Shown in pieces: positions 1-7,922 of a DNA stretch of 64,000 nucleotides (its first letter is position 1; each line of letters opens with the position of its first letter). Where the stretch lies: the NCBI GenBank assembly GCA_025210345.1, contig JAOARX010000004.1, forward strand, positions 44,284 through 108,283, in the 5' to 3' direction. The notes beneath the pieces were generated by a model. That model was not told the origin of the DNA, ran no database searches, and was given only the letters and a program-made list of their open reading frames with translations. The translations under genes and the position numbers were made by a program. The DNA is from Pelagimonas sp. (GTDB taxonomy: Bacteria; Pseudomonadota; Alphaproteobacteria; Rhodobacterales; Rhodobacteraceae).

Positions 1-536
1 AAATTCGGGTCGGTCCTGGTCATCGCAATCGGATGCCCGGTGATCCGCGATAGCCGCGCGGTATAGGCGCTGACATGGGCTCGGTCCGCGCGCGATTGCC
101 TGTCCGGCACCAATTGACCAAATTCGGTATTCATCCGAATGGGCGCGATCCACTTTTTGATCCGGCTCGTACCGTGGCGCGCGCGGGTAAGCCCCTGTCC
201 GCGTTGATATTCTTCTCCAAGTGCAATGACCTGAAAGTTCCGCGCAAGCATGGTATCGGTAAAGGGCGTATCCGACCCGCCGCCATCCCGGCGCAGCAGG
301 CCCTTGGACAGCAGGTTTGCCTGAAGGCGATCATAATAACGTTCCAGCGCGAGGCTGGCGTTCGAAGGCAAAGGCGCAGGGGGCGCGGCAGGCAGAGGTG
401 CCGCCACGACCTGTGTTTCCGTGTTGCCCTCGGGTGTGGGCAACGGGGTGGTGCCGGTATCGGTCAGACACCCCGCAAGCGTGGCACAGGCCAACCCGGC
501 CTTGAACAGGTTCAGGCTCGCCCGTGCCAAGTTCAT
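1..536 (-). CDS. DUF2927-type lipoprotein (partial, runs off left edge)
   Basis: About 178 codons are visible. The N-terminus is a lipoprotein signal: a short basic start, a hydrophobic stretch and the lipobox LAGC with the lipidated Cys at residue 23, followed by a Pro/Ala/Thr-rich linker. The folded part starts near residue 60 (LALERYYDRLQANLL) and resembles, from memory, the DUF2927 family of Rhodobacterales envelope proteins of unknown function. The ATG overlaps the stop of the upstream TelA gene as ATGA, so the two are translationally coupled and this is the last visible gene of that operon. The C-terminus lies outside the window. The lipoprotein call is firm; the family name is likely. 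Confidence 0.75.
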   Translation of the reverse strand, partial: MNLARASLNLFKAGLACATLAGCLTDTGTTPLPTPEGNTETQVVAAPLPAAPPAPLPSNASLALERYYDRLQANLLSKGLLRRDGGGSDTPFTDTMLARNFQVIALGEEYQRGQGLTRARHGTSRIKKWIAPIRMNTEFGQLVPDRQSRADRAHVSAYTARLSRITGHPIAMTRTDPN

Positions 537-1735
537 GCGTTTTCCGGGACCGATGTGGCCGCCGTGTCGCCCAAGCCAGTTTCCTTGGCCTTGGCTGCGG
601 CCAGCGTATCGCGCAGCTCTTTTTCCATCTTTTGCAGCTCTTCCTCGGCCTTGGCGCGGCGCGCCTTGCCTTCGTCGGCGATCTGCAAAGATTCTTCGAT
701 GGTGCCGATAAGATCGGCGTTGGCCTGTTTGACCGCTTCGATATCGAACACGCCGCGCTCCATTTCTTCGCGGATCATCTTGTTGCTTTCGCGCAGATTG
801 GCCGCGTTGGATGTCAACAGCTCGTTGGTCAGGTCATTGGCGTCGCGTACCGCTGCTGCGGCTTCTTTCGAACGCTGGATGGTGACAGCCTGCGCCAGCT
901 GGGTTTCCCAAAGTGGCACGGTGTTCACGAGAGTCGAGTTGATCTTGGTGACCAGGGATTTGTCGTTTTCCTGCACCAGACGGATCGAGGGCAGCGACTG
1001 CATGGTCACCTGACGGGTCAGTTTCAGGTCATGCACACGGCGTTCCAGATCGTCCCGGGCGGCGCGCAGGTCGCGCAGCTCTTGGGCTTTCATCACCTGA
1101 TCGCCCTCGTCGGCGGCCTGTACAGCGGCTTCGGCGGCGGGAATGTCCTGGCTGTCCAATTCGTCCAGCTTTTCCTGACCGGCGGCGATATACAGCGCCA
1201 GCTCATCGTAGAATTGCAGCGTTTTTTCGTACAGCAGGTCAAGCGATTTGATGTCCTTGAGCAGCGTGTGCTCATGGCGCAAAAGCTCATCCGTGATCTT
1301 GTCGATCTGGCCCTGAACCGTCTCGAAACGTGCGGTAAACTTGGCAAAGGGGGCGGCGCGGCCCAGCAGCTTTTCCCACCAGGTGCGTTCGCGGCGCACG
1401 TCCAGTTCGGAGACGGAAAAGCCGCGGATGGTGGTGACCATATCGCGCAGACCGTTGCCCGCCGGGCCCACGTCTTTGTTGCGCACGTCGGTCAGCATCG
1501 CCTGCGAGATCTGTTGCAGCTCGCTTTGCGCGGCAGAGCCAAAGGACACGATCGAATTGGTGTCCCCCATGTCGATCTCATCCATGCGCGACCGGATTTC
1601 GTCGCTGACCTCTGCGTTCGCTTCTTTCAGCGGAACCACGGCGTTGGCTTCGACAGGGTCGGGCAGAACCAGCGCGTTCATTTCATCGACCAAGGCCACG
1701 GCCTCTTGGGCTTTTTGACGTGTAACTTCAGACAT
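533..1735 (-). CDS. Toxic anion resistance protein, TelA/KlaA family
   Basis: A 400-residue soluble, mostly helical protein with no signal peptide or membrane segment. It has the usual length and Glu/Lys/Arg-rich coiled-coil character of the TelA (KlaA) family, first linked to tellurite resistance and often paired with XpaC. The start ATG has a GGGGAG ribosome-binding site six bases upstream. It follows the XpaC-family gene by 22 bases and overlaps the DUF2927 lipoprotein gene by four bases, so the three are one transcript. The molecular activity of TelA is unsettled. A role in envelope stress or membrane organisation together with XpaC is inference from the pairing. Confidence 0.88.
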   Translation of the reverse strand: MSEVTRQKAQEAVALVDEMNALVLPDPVEANAVVPLKEANAEVSDEIRSRMDEIDMGDTNSIVSFGSAAQSELQQISQAMLTDVRNKDVGPAGNGLRDMVTTIRGFSVSELDVRRERTWWEKLLGRAAPFAKFTARFETVQGQIDKITDELLRHEHTLLKDIKSLDLLYEKTLQFYDELALYIAAGQEKLDELDSQDIPAAEAAVQAADEGDQVMKAQELRDLRAARDDLERRVHDLKLTRQVTMQSLPSIRLVQENDKSLVTKINSTLVNTVPLWETQLAQAVTIQRSKEAAAAVRDANDLTNELLTSNAANLRESNKMIREEMERGVFDIEAVKQANADLIGTIEESLQIADEGKARRAKAEEELQKMEKELRDTLAAAKAKETGLGDTAATSVPENA

Positions 1736-1757
1736 GGGTTACTCCCCTAATATTGGT

Positions 1758-2654
1758 TCACCCCCGATCGAGGTGAACTCCTTCACGCTGCAAACGATCG
1801 CGCAGCACATCAATTTCGATCGCCAGATCGGCGTTACTATCCAACAAAAGCTTGTCAGTTTTTTTGTCGAAACTCTCTTCCAGATCGGTCAAGAGCATCA
1901 TGAAATCACTTTTCGCGGCCCGATCCGGTTTGCGGTCATAGATATCGGCGAATTTGACTGCCGCATCCCGTGCCCCCATCAGGTACACACCCAGAAACTT
2001 GCGCGCGGCGGGCAGGTCACGCGGGTCTTCTTCGACGGTGCGGATCATGTCCTGGGCCTTGGTCACAAAGCGTTCGACGCGGGCTTCGACGCTGCGGTCC
2101 CCCGCGCGCCTGACCGCGTCGCGCATGCCTGACAGATAGGTTTCCGCTTCCTCGACCACCTTGGCGACGCGGTCCTGTTGGAAGGTGTCGATGCCCTCCA
2201 TGCCCTTGTCTTTCATCGGGTCAAGGCCAAAGGCCCCCAAATGCAAAGCGGTTGCGGCCCCGCCAAAAATCACGGGCGCGATCAATCCGGGCTCGGAAAT
2301 CCATGCGGCGATACCGGTGCCGATGCCACACAGCGCTGCAGCCAGGGTTTTGCGTGGAAAGCCGGGGCGTCGTGCCACGCGGCGCGCGTCATAGGCGGCC
2401 TGGGCTTTCATGCCTTCGCGCAACAGCCACGCCCCGGCAATCAGCACCCCGGAGCCCAGCAGACCTGTGGCCAAGCCAAGCGCCCCGTCATTGATCGACA
2501 TAAAGGCCAACACGATGCCGGGCACGAACATCACATTCGATCTGGCCCCTGTTGGTGTCACCTGTGCGCCTTTGTAGGCAGGGCGTTCTTGCTGGGGGAC
2601 GGATGCGTCTGAATCGCCGTCAGGGCTGAATTTGCCGCCGTATCGCTGTGCCAT
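1758..2654 (-). CDS. XpaC-like membrane protein (5-bromo-4-chloroindolyl phosphate hydrolysis family)
   Basis: 298 residues. A polar N-terminus (about 1-38) precedes two hydrophobic regions (about 40-78 and 100-145), each long enough for a membrane hairpin, and then a cytoplasmic helical tail of about 150 residues. This layout and the placement directly before telA match the XpaC family, named from a Bacillus protein whose hydrolase activity has never been firmly shown. The ATG lies one base after the stop of the tiny membrane peptide gene. The next gene upstream (2830-3651) has the same architecture and looks like a diverged paralogue. Confidence 0.8.
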   Translation of the reverse strand: MAQRYGGKFSPDGDSDASVPQQERPAYKGAQVTPTGARSNVMFVPGIVLAFMSINDGALGLATGLLGSGVLIAGAWLLREGMKAQAAYDARRVARRPGFPRKTLAAALCGIGTGIAAWISEPGLIAPVIFGGAATALHLGAFGLDPMKDKGMEGIDTFQQDRVAKVVEEAETYLSGMRDAVRRAGDRSVEARVERFVTKAQDMIRTVEEDPRDLPAARKFLGVYLMGARDAAVKFADIYDRKPDRAAKSDFMMLLTDLEESFDKKTDKLLLDSNADLAIEIDVLRDRLQREGVHLDRG

Positions 2655-2655
2655 G

Positions 2656-2745
2656 TTACAGCCCCCCCAGCCATCCGGTCGTCACGCCGAACAGCAAGAT
2701 GATCAAAAGGACGTAGCTGATTTTCTGCAGGCCATTCCCTGACAT
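2656..2745 (-). CDS. Tiny single-pass membrane peptide (29 aa)
   Basis: A 29-codon reading frame: a short polar start (MSGNGLQKIS) and then a hydrophobic helix rich in Leu, Ile, Val and Gly (about residues 11-29). Its stop lies one base before the XpaC ATG, the coupling expected of a real small gene in an operon. Upstream of the ATG there is only a weak G-rich ribosome-binding site. No family is recognised. Position in an all-membrane operon and the clean hydrophobic composition support it, but it is short enough to be chance. Confidence 0.45.
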   Translation of the reverse strand: MSGNGLQKISYVLLIILLFGVTTGWLGGL

Positions 2746-2829
2746 AGGCACCCCCGAGCCTCTTGTGTTTCGGTAAAAACCTAAGGGCTCGGATGGGATC
2801 TTGCTAGGGGGAAGTACGGGCTGGATGCA

Positions 2830-3651
2830 TCAGGCGACGGATTTTGCGGGCATATTGTCCAAAAGACGCTTGGCGTGATGATCAATTCCGCTGCCTGGCA
2901 TGCGTGTGGCCTGTCTGCCAAGCTTGGCCACATCTTCACTCAGCAAATCCAGCTTGGCCATCAGGCGGTTGCGTGCAAAATGCTGGTCCTCACCGTGCCA
3001 TACGGATTCGAGCGCCTTGATATCGCTTTCCAACGTGTGAATCAGGTTGAACATCTGCGACCGCGCCTGCGCCGAAGAGGCATGTACCGATTTGCGCAAT
3101 ACAGACGAAATGCTTTCGCAAAGATCAAACACGCGGTGGCTTAGTTCGCCGTCTTGCAGCGCATCGACGCGGCTGATGATCGCGTCAAGCCGGGTTTCGG
3201 TTTCTTCCAAAATGGCGGCGGTTTCCATCTCGCGCTGGACATGGGTCGAAGCCGAGGGCTTGGCGGACAGCGCATCCTTGCCAAAGGCCGCGAGGCTAAG
3301 TGCAACGGCAAGAAGACCGACAGCCAAGGGCACCATCAGGTCGGCAAAGTGATGACCCGCAAGGATCACAACCACCAACCCGATCAGGATCGACCCGATC
3401 AGTTTGCGTGGGATGGTCGGACGTGTCGCATTGGCAGAGGCCTGGAACGCACGTTGTTCTTTCTGCCCCCGGCCGATGAAACGCAGCGCAAGCGAAAACA
3501 ACCAGATCACCAAAAGCGATGTTGCGACCCCGGCAAAGGTGCCCTGGAAGGCCCATAACAGCAATGGAAAGGCAGCAAGGAACATGACGTTCAATGCGGA
3601 ATCCATATTGGCTTTTTCATGGGATCGGGCGTGCTTGTTACGATTGGTCAT
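2830..3651 (-). CDS. XpaC-like paralogue, membrane protein with cytoplasmic helical tail
   Basis: 273 residues. After a basic N-terminus there are two hydrophobic hairpins (about 20-58 and 85-130), then an AFGKD motif parallel to AFGLD in the XpaC protein two genes downstream, and a 140-residue helical tail. Sequence identity to that protein is low by eye, but domain order, spacing and location argue for duplication and divergence. The start has a GAGG ribosome-binding site five bases upstream. The gene begins seven bases after the stop of the small membrane protein gene. No catalytic motif is visible. Confidence 0.7.
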   Translation of the reverse strand: MTNRNKHARSHEKANMDSALNVMFLAAFPLLLWAFQGTFAGVATSLLVIWLFSLALRFIGRGQKEQRAFQASANATRPTIPRKLIGSILIGLVVVILAGHHFADLMVPLAVGLLAVALSLAAFGKDALSAKPSASTHVQREMETAAILEETETRLDAIISRVDALQDGELSHRVFDLCESISSVLRKSVHASSAQARSQMFNLIHTLESDIKALESVWHGEDQHFARNRLMAKLDLLSEDVAKLGRQATRMPGSGIDHHAKRLLDNMPAKSVA

Positions 3652-3658
3652 TGTGGCC

Positions 3659-3856
3659 TCAGAGATAGCAGAGGGCGAAGATCATTATCCAAAGCGTGGC
3701 AAAGGCCAGCTTTTGCACCAGTATTCCATCGTCATGGGCACGGCGGGCGCTGGCTTCGAGCGCATGCAGCGTGTCGGACATGACGTCGCGCAGGTTGCTC
3801 AACACCAAGAGCGTCGAGATCAGAATCGTCAGGAGAGCAAGTGTTGTAATCATCAT
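3659..3856 (-). CDS. Small two-helix membrane protein
   Basis: About 65 residues: a hydrophobic helix at the N-terminus (MITTLALLTILISTLLVL), an amphipathic middle (residues 20-45) and a second hydrophobic helix at the C-terminus. The start is chosen at a double ATG behind AGGGG; an upstream in-frame start at 3913 would add 19 Pro-rich residues and has no better ribosome-binding site. It is the first gene of the minus-strand run leading through the XpaC-like genes to telA. No family is recognised; its operon position suggests a partner of those membrane proteins. Confidence 0.6.
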   Translation of the reverse strand: MMITTLALLTILISTLLVLSNLRDVMSDTLHALEASARRAHDDGILVQKLAFATLWIMIFALCYL

Positions 3857-4021
3857 GCCCCTGAGGATCGGCCTCAATCCGGGCAAAATCGGGGCAGCGG
3901 GCGGGAAAAACAAAGGTATGGTTAAGGCCCGTAGGGTTTATTCGATCCCATCCGGAGATTCCAAAGCAGAGGTTCCAAAGGGCCAGGGGTTCCGCGCCCT
4001 TTATGCGTTCTCATGCGGGGA

Positions 4022-5014
4022 TCACGTTTTGGGGCCGGGGCGACGGCCTTTGCCCTTGGTGGGCCCGCGCTTTGCGCCCTGACCCGGGCCGCGCTCTGGG
4101 GTGCGGGTCGCGCCGGGGCGTTTGGCCCCAAAGGTTTTGCCACCCCCCGGCTTCCCCGCGCCGGGTTTTGCGGGTTTGCGCCTGCGATTGACCCCTTTGG
4201 GATCGCCCTTGGGTTTCGGCGCCGGGGTTTCGATCGCAAGCCCCAATTGATCGCGCAGCGCGCGGCGGCGGATTTCTTCGACCTCGCCGGATTTGAGCTG
4301 CCCCAGCTGGAACGGGCCATAAGACAGGCGAATCAAGCGGTTGACCGTCAGGCCGATCTCGGCCATGGCGCGGCGGATTTCACGGTTTTTCCCCTCTCGC
4401 AGCCCGATGGTCAGCCAGGCGTTTGCCCCTTGTTGGCGATCAAGGTTGATGATCATGGGCTGAAAGCTCTGACCATCGACGGTGATCCCTTTGCGCAGCG
4501 GCTCCAGCATCTGGTCCGTCGGACGCCCGTTCACCCGCACCCGATATTTGCGCAGCCACCCCGTGCTGGGAAGTTCAAGCCGCCGTTTGAGATCGCCGTC
4601 GTTGGTCAGCAGCAAAAGCCCCTCTGAGTTCAGGTCAAGGCGTCCGACGCTCATCACGCGAGGCAGGTCTTCGGGCAGGTCATCGAAAATCGTCTTTCGC
4701 CCCTGTTCATCGCGGTTGGTGGTCACAAGGCCGACGGGCTTGTGATACAGCCACAGGCGGGGCTCTTCTGGGGGATCAAGCAATTTGCCATCCACCTCGA
4801 TCCGGTCACGGGGGGTGACGTTCAGCGCCGCGCGTTCGATCACCTTGCCGTTCACCTGCACGCGGCCCTCTTCGATCATGCGTTCGGCGTCACGACGGCT
4901 TGCAACACCGGCGCGGGCGATCACCTTGGCGATGCGGTCCCCGGTTTTCGGTTGCGCTTGTGGCTGGTCTTGGGGCTGATCTTTGGATGGGGCGGGGGGC
5001 TTGGGCTGTGTCAT
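4022..5014 (-). CDS. rluB: 23S rRNA pseudouridine synthase, RsuA/RluB family
   Basis: 330 residues. After a Gln/Pro-rich start comes an S4 RNA-binding domain (about 26-75, with ARAGVASRRDAERMI). The RsuA-type catalytic domain contains GRLDLNSEGLLLLTNDG, whose Asp in GRLD is the nucleophile that attacks the uridine. A long basic Gly/Pro/Lys/Arg-rich tail (about 255-330) is typical of alphaproteobacterial members and probably binds rRNA. The expected product is pseudouridine at position 2605 of 23S rRNA (E. coli numbering). RluB fits better than RsuA by length and tail. It is divergent from tadA. Confidence 0.88.
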   Translation of the reverse strand: MTQPKPPAPSKDQPQDQPQAQPKTGDRIAKVIARAGVASRRDAERMIEEGRVQVNGKVIERAALNVTPRDRIEVDGKLLDPPEEPRLWLYHKPVGLVTTNRDEQGRKTIFDDLPEDLPRVMSVGRLDLNSEGLLLLTNDGDLKRRLELPSTGWLRKYRVRVNGRPTDQMLEPLRKGITVDGQSFQPMIINLDRQQGANAWLTIGLREGKNREIRRAMAEIGLTVNRLIRLSYGPFQLGQLKSGEVEEIRRRALRDQLGLAIETPAPKPKGDPKGVNRRRKPAKPGAGKPGGGKTFGAKRPGATRTPERGPGQGAKRGPTKGKGRRPGPKT

Positions 5015-5089
5015 GTGCGGGCCATACCCGATCTTGCCCCGCTTGAGAAGGCTCTGGCCATCCCCAAAGTGAACAGTCTATGAGGGCAT

Positions 5090-5548
5090 ATGCCGTTTGT
5101 CAGCCATATGGACCTTGCCCTTGACCAGGCCCGCGCCGCCGCCGCGCGTGACGAAGTGCCGGTCGGCGCGGTGATCGTGTCGCCCTCTGGTGACGTGGTG
5201 GCCCTGGCGGGCAATCGCACGCGTGAGTTGAACGACCCGACCGCCCATGCCGAAGTCCTGGCGATCCGACAGGCCTGCGCCGCCTTGGGCCAGGAGCGCC
5301 TTGAGGGGTATGATCTTTACGTGACTTTGGAACCCTGCCCCATGTGTGCGGCCGCGATTTCATTCGCGCGTATCCGCAGGTTGTATTACGGCGCCTCTGA
5401 CCCCAAGTCGGGTGGCGTCGCCCAGGGGGCACGGGTCTATGCGCAGGCCCAGTGCCACCACGCGCCCGACGTCTATGACGGCCTGCAAGAGGCCGCGTGC
5501 GCCGCGCTGTTGCGCGATTTCTTTGCCGCGAAAAGGGAACAGTCATGA
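5090..5548 (+). CDS. tadA: tRNA-specific adenosine deaminase TadA
   Basis: 152 residues of the cytidine/deoxycytidylate deaminase fold. The zinc and catalytic motifs are intact: HAE (His ligand and proton-shuttling Glu, about residues 48-50) and PCPMC (two Cys ligands, about 80-84). TadA converts the wobble adenosine of tRNA-Arg(ACG) to inosine. The start is taken at the ATG behind GAGGG; a Met six codons in (5108) is possible. The stop overlaps the ATG of rluE as ATGA, so two RNA-modification genes are coupled. Confidence 0.93.
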   Translation: MPFVSHMDLALDQARAAAARDEVPVGAVIVSPSGDVVALAGNRTRELNDPTAHAEVLAIRQACAALGQERLEGYDLYVTLEPCPMCAAAISFARIRRLYYGASDPKSGGVAQGARVYAQAQCHHAPDVYDGLQEAACAALLRDFFAAKREQS

Positions 5549-6090
5549 CCCGTGTGATCTTGCTGAATAAACCATATGGCGTGCTGTCCCAATTCACCGA
5601 CAAAGGCACCGAAGGCAGCCCGCGCCCAACCCTGTCCAACTATGTCAACGTGCCGGGGGTTTACCCCGCGGGCCGCCTGGACCGCGACAGCGAGGGGCTG
5701 ATGGTGCTGACCGACAACGGCAAGCTTCAGGCGCGCATCTCCAGCCCCAAATATAAACAGCCCAAAACCTATCTGGTTCAGGTCGAAGGCACCCCGACGG
5801 GTGATCAGATGGATGCGCTGCGCAGCGGCGTGACCCTGAAAGACGGGCCAACCCGCCCGGCCAGGTTGCGCGAAATCGAGCCACCCGATCTTTGGCCGCG
5901 CAATCCACCGGTGCGGTTTCGCAAATCCGTGCCGGACCGTTGGATCGAATTGACCATCACCGAAGGACGCAACCGTCAGGTGCGGCGCATGACGGCGCAT
6001 GTGGGCCTGCCCTGTCTGCGGCTGGTCCGATGGTCGATCGGGGATTGGACGCTGGACGGGATCGACCCCGGAACATGGCGGGACGCGTGA
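5545..6090 (+). CDS. rluE: Pseudouridine synthase, RsuA family (RluE-like)
   Basis: 181 residues, a compact RsuA-family enzyme with no S4 domain, as in RluE. The catalytic motif is [17 protein letters not shown]; the conserved GRNRQVRRM and the Arg/Lys-rich end are also present. RluE modifies U2457 in 23S rRNA of E. coli. The true start is the ATG at 5545 behind AAAAGGGA, overlapping the tadA stop by four bases; a longer frame upstream lies inside tadA and is not used. The gene ends convergently towards hemF. Confidence 0.87.
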   Translation: MTRVILLNKPYGVLSQFTDKGTEGSPRPTLSNYVNVPGVYPAGRLDRDSEGLMVLTDNGKLQARISSPKYKQPKTYLVQVEGTPTGDQMDALRSGVTLKDGPTRPARLREIEPPDLWPRNPPVRFRKSVPDRWIELTITEGRNRQVRRMTAHVGLPCLRLVRWSIGDWTLDGIDPGTWRDA

Positions 6091-6103
6091 GCGGCAAAAG
6101 AAA

Positions 6104-6129
6104 AAGCGACCGTTGGGGCCGCTTTATCT
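6104..6129. terminator. Imperfect hairpin between convergent rluE and hemF
   Basis: An imperfect inverted repeat (AAAGCG ... CGCTTT with extra paired bases inside) sits in the 67-base gap between two convergent genes. The A-rich left side and T-rich right side would allow termination from either strand. Pairing is interrupted, so this is a moderate call. Confidence 0.45.
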
Positions 6130-6157
6130 CTTTGAAAACGTCCAAATTCCGCGCTGG

Positions 6158-7054
6158 TCAGACCCACTTGGCCATCGGTGGCAGGCTCATCAGCACGGCA
6201 TTCGCATCATGCCCGGTGGCCAGCCCAAACTTGGTGCCACGGTCATAAACCAGATTGTATTCCGCATAGAGCCCGCGATGCACCAGCTGCGTGTCCTTGT
6301 CCGTCTCGTTGAAATCCATCTCGCGACGTTTTTCGACAAGGGGGAGATAGGCCGGCAGGAAGGCGCGCCCAATGTCCTGGGTCAAGGCGAAATCGGCCTC
6401 CCAATCGCCCGAGTTCTGGTCATCCATAAAGATCCCGCCAACCCCGCGCGCACGGTTGCGGTGTGGGACATAGAAATACTCATCGGCCCATTCCTTGAGG
6501 CGGGGATAGTGCTCGGCCCCATGGGGGTTCAGATGGTCCTGCTGCACCTGGTGGAAATGTGCGGTGTCCTCGTCGAATTCGATACAGGGGTTCAGGTCAG
6601 ATCCGCCGCCGAACCACCATGCGCCCGGTGTCCAGAACATGCGGGTGTTCATGTGCACCGCAGGGCATTGGGGGTTTTGCATATGCGCCACAAGGCTGAT
6701 GCCCGAGGCCCAGAACCGCGGGTCCTCTTCGATGCCCGGCACACCGCGCGCGGCCATCGCCTTTTGTGCCGCGCTGCCCAGCGTGCCGTAGACGGTCGAA
6801 ACATTGACACCGACCTTTTCGAACACACGCCCGCCGCGCATGACGCTCATCAACCCGCCGCCTGCGTCGGACCCATCGTCCGTGTGGCGTTTGGTGGGGG
6901 TGACTTCGAACCGCCCGGCCGGCATGTCTGAGAATGGGCCATTGGCGTGGCTGTCTTCCAGTCCCTCGAACGCCGCGACGATCTGGTCACGCAACTCACG
7001 AAACCACGCGCTGGCGCGGGTCTTTTCCTGATCCATCATGGGATGATCCTCCAT
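6158..7054 (-). CDS. hemF: Oxygen-dependent coproporphyrinogen III oxidase HemF
   Basis: About 298 residues, the usual length. It converts coproporphyrinogen III to protoporphyrinogen IX by two oxygen-dependent decarboxylations in the cytoplasm. Recognisable blocks are RGGRVFEKVGVN, GGGSDLNPCIEFDED followed by HFHQ, the GGIFMDD block and the YAEYNLVYDRGT block near the C-terminus. The start is uncertain: ATG at 7054 has AAGAAGG five bases upstream, while the double ATG at 7039 has GGAGG eight bases upstream, and a GTG at 7060 is also in frame. The protein body is the same in all cases. Confidence 0.94.
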   Translation of the reverse strand: MEDHPMMDQEKTRASAWFRELRDQIVAAFEGLEDSHANGPFSDMPAGRFEVTPTKRHTDDGSDAGGGLMSVMRGGRVFEKVGVNVSTVYGTLGSAAQKAMAARGVPGIEEDPRFWASGISLVAHMQNPQCPAVHMNTRMFWTPGAWWFGGGSDLNPCIEFDEDTAHFHQVQQDHLNPHGAEHYPRLKEWADEYFYVPHRNRARGVGGIFMDDQNSGDWEADFALTQDIGRAFLPAYLPLVEKRREMDFNETDKDTQLVHRGLYAEYNLVYDRGTKFGLATGHDANAVLMSLPPMAKWV

Positions 7055-7097
7055 TTGCACCTTCTTAGCTTTTGCGGTGCCAGAGGTTCAAGCGGCG

Positions 7098-7898
7098 CTA
7101 ATGCGCCGGGGCGGAAACCGGATCCAAAAGGGTGCGCCCGCCGTCAACCGTCAAGATCTGCCCGGTGACAAACCCCGCCCCTTCACAGGCCAGGAAATGC
7201 ACCGCCTCTGATAGCTCATTGGGAGAGGCAACGCGACCCAGCGGCGTATGCCCCTCAATGTCTGATCGATAGTCGCGATGCTCTTTGAGGGTTTCCTTTA
7301 GGCTGGACGACATGACGGATCCCATCGCCACCGCGTTGACGCGAATACGATGAGGGGCCAGTGCAACCGCCATCGATCGGGTCATTTGATCCAGGGCGGC
7401 GCAGGATACCGAATAGCCCAGCAGCTCAGGATGCGCGCGCTGACCGGCGATGGATGACAGGTTGACGATGGCACCGGCAAAGCCCTCTTCGTGTCCTTCA
7501 GATTGCTTGATCATGCGTTTCGCCACCATGCGGGTCATGCGCAACGAGGTGCTCAGGTTCTGGGCAAGCAGTTCATCGACGGAATCGTCATCCGGGTTCA
7601 ACGGATCGGTCGGCAAGACCTGACGCGAACCATTCACAAGGATGTCGATCCGGTCAAAGGCGTCCAGCGTGGCGGACAAAAGATTGGCGATGGTCAGCTT
7701 TTCGCGCAGGTCCCCGGCGAAATAGCGCATGTTCTGATCGTCGCAATCTTCGCCGCATTCGCTGATCAGGTTGGCCTCATCCATATCCGCCAGCATGACA
7801 TTCGCGCCTTTGTTGGCAAAATGCCGGGCGATGGAAAGGCCAACCCCATTGGCCGCGCCGGTAACAATCGCGGTTTTACCTTCGATCGAGAAACTCAT
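7098..7898 (-). CDS. SDR-family protein lacking the catalytic lysine
   Basis: 266 residues with a Rossmann fold and the nucleotide-binding TGAANGVG at residues 13-20. The active-site Ser pair is present (about 148-149) and Tyr162 is in place, but the YxxxK lysine is a cysteine: YSVSC, Cys166. The NNAG structural motif is also altered to NGSR (89-92). The C-terminal block (VTGQILTVDGG) is normal. It may be a catalytically impaired or re-purposed SDR. A GAGG ribosome-binding site sits five bases before the ATG. It lies 24 bases after the RsmC-like gene on the same strand. Confidence 0.85.
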   Translation of the reverse strand: MSFSIEGKTAIVTGAANGVGLSIARHFANKGANVMLADMDEANLISECGEDCDDQNMRYFAGDLREKLTIANLLSATLDAFDRIDILVNGSRQVLPTDPLNPDDDSVDELLAQNLSTSLRMTRMVAKRMIKQSEGHEEGFAGAIVNLSSIAGQRAHPELLGYSVSCAALDQMTRSMAVALAPHRIRVNAVAMGSVMSSSLKETLKEHRDYRSDIEGHTPLGRVASPNELSEAVHFLACEGAGFVTGQILTVDGGRTLLDPVSAPAH

Positions 7899-7922
7899 CT
7901 GGGCCTCATGGTTTGGGGCGGA

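Noticed and set aside
524..1750. Long plus-strand frame of 408 codons opposite telA
   Set aside because: It is the mirror of the TelA gene, low in complexity, with no ribosome-binding site and no family features; high GC produces such frames.
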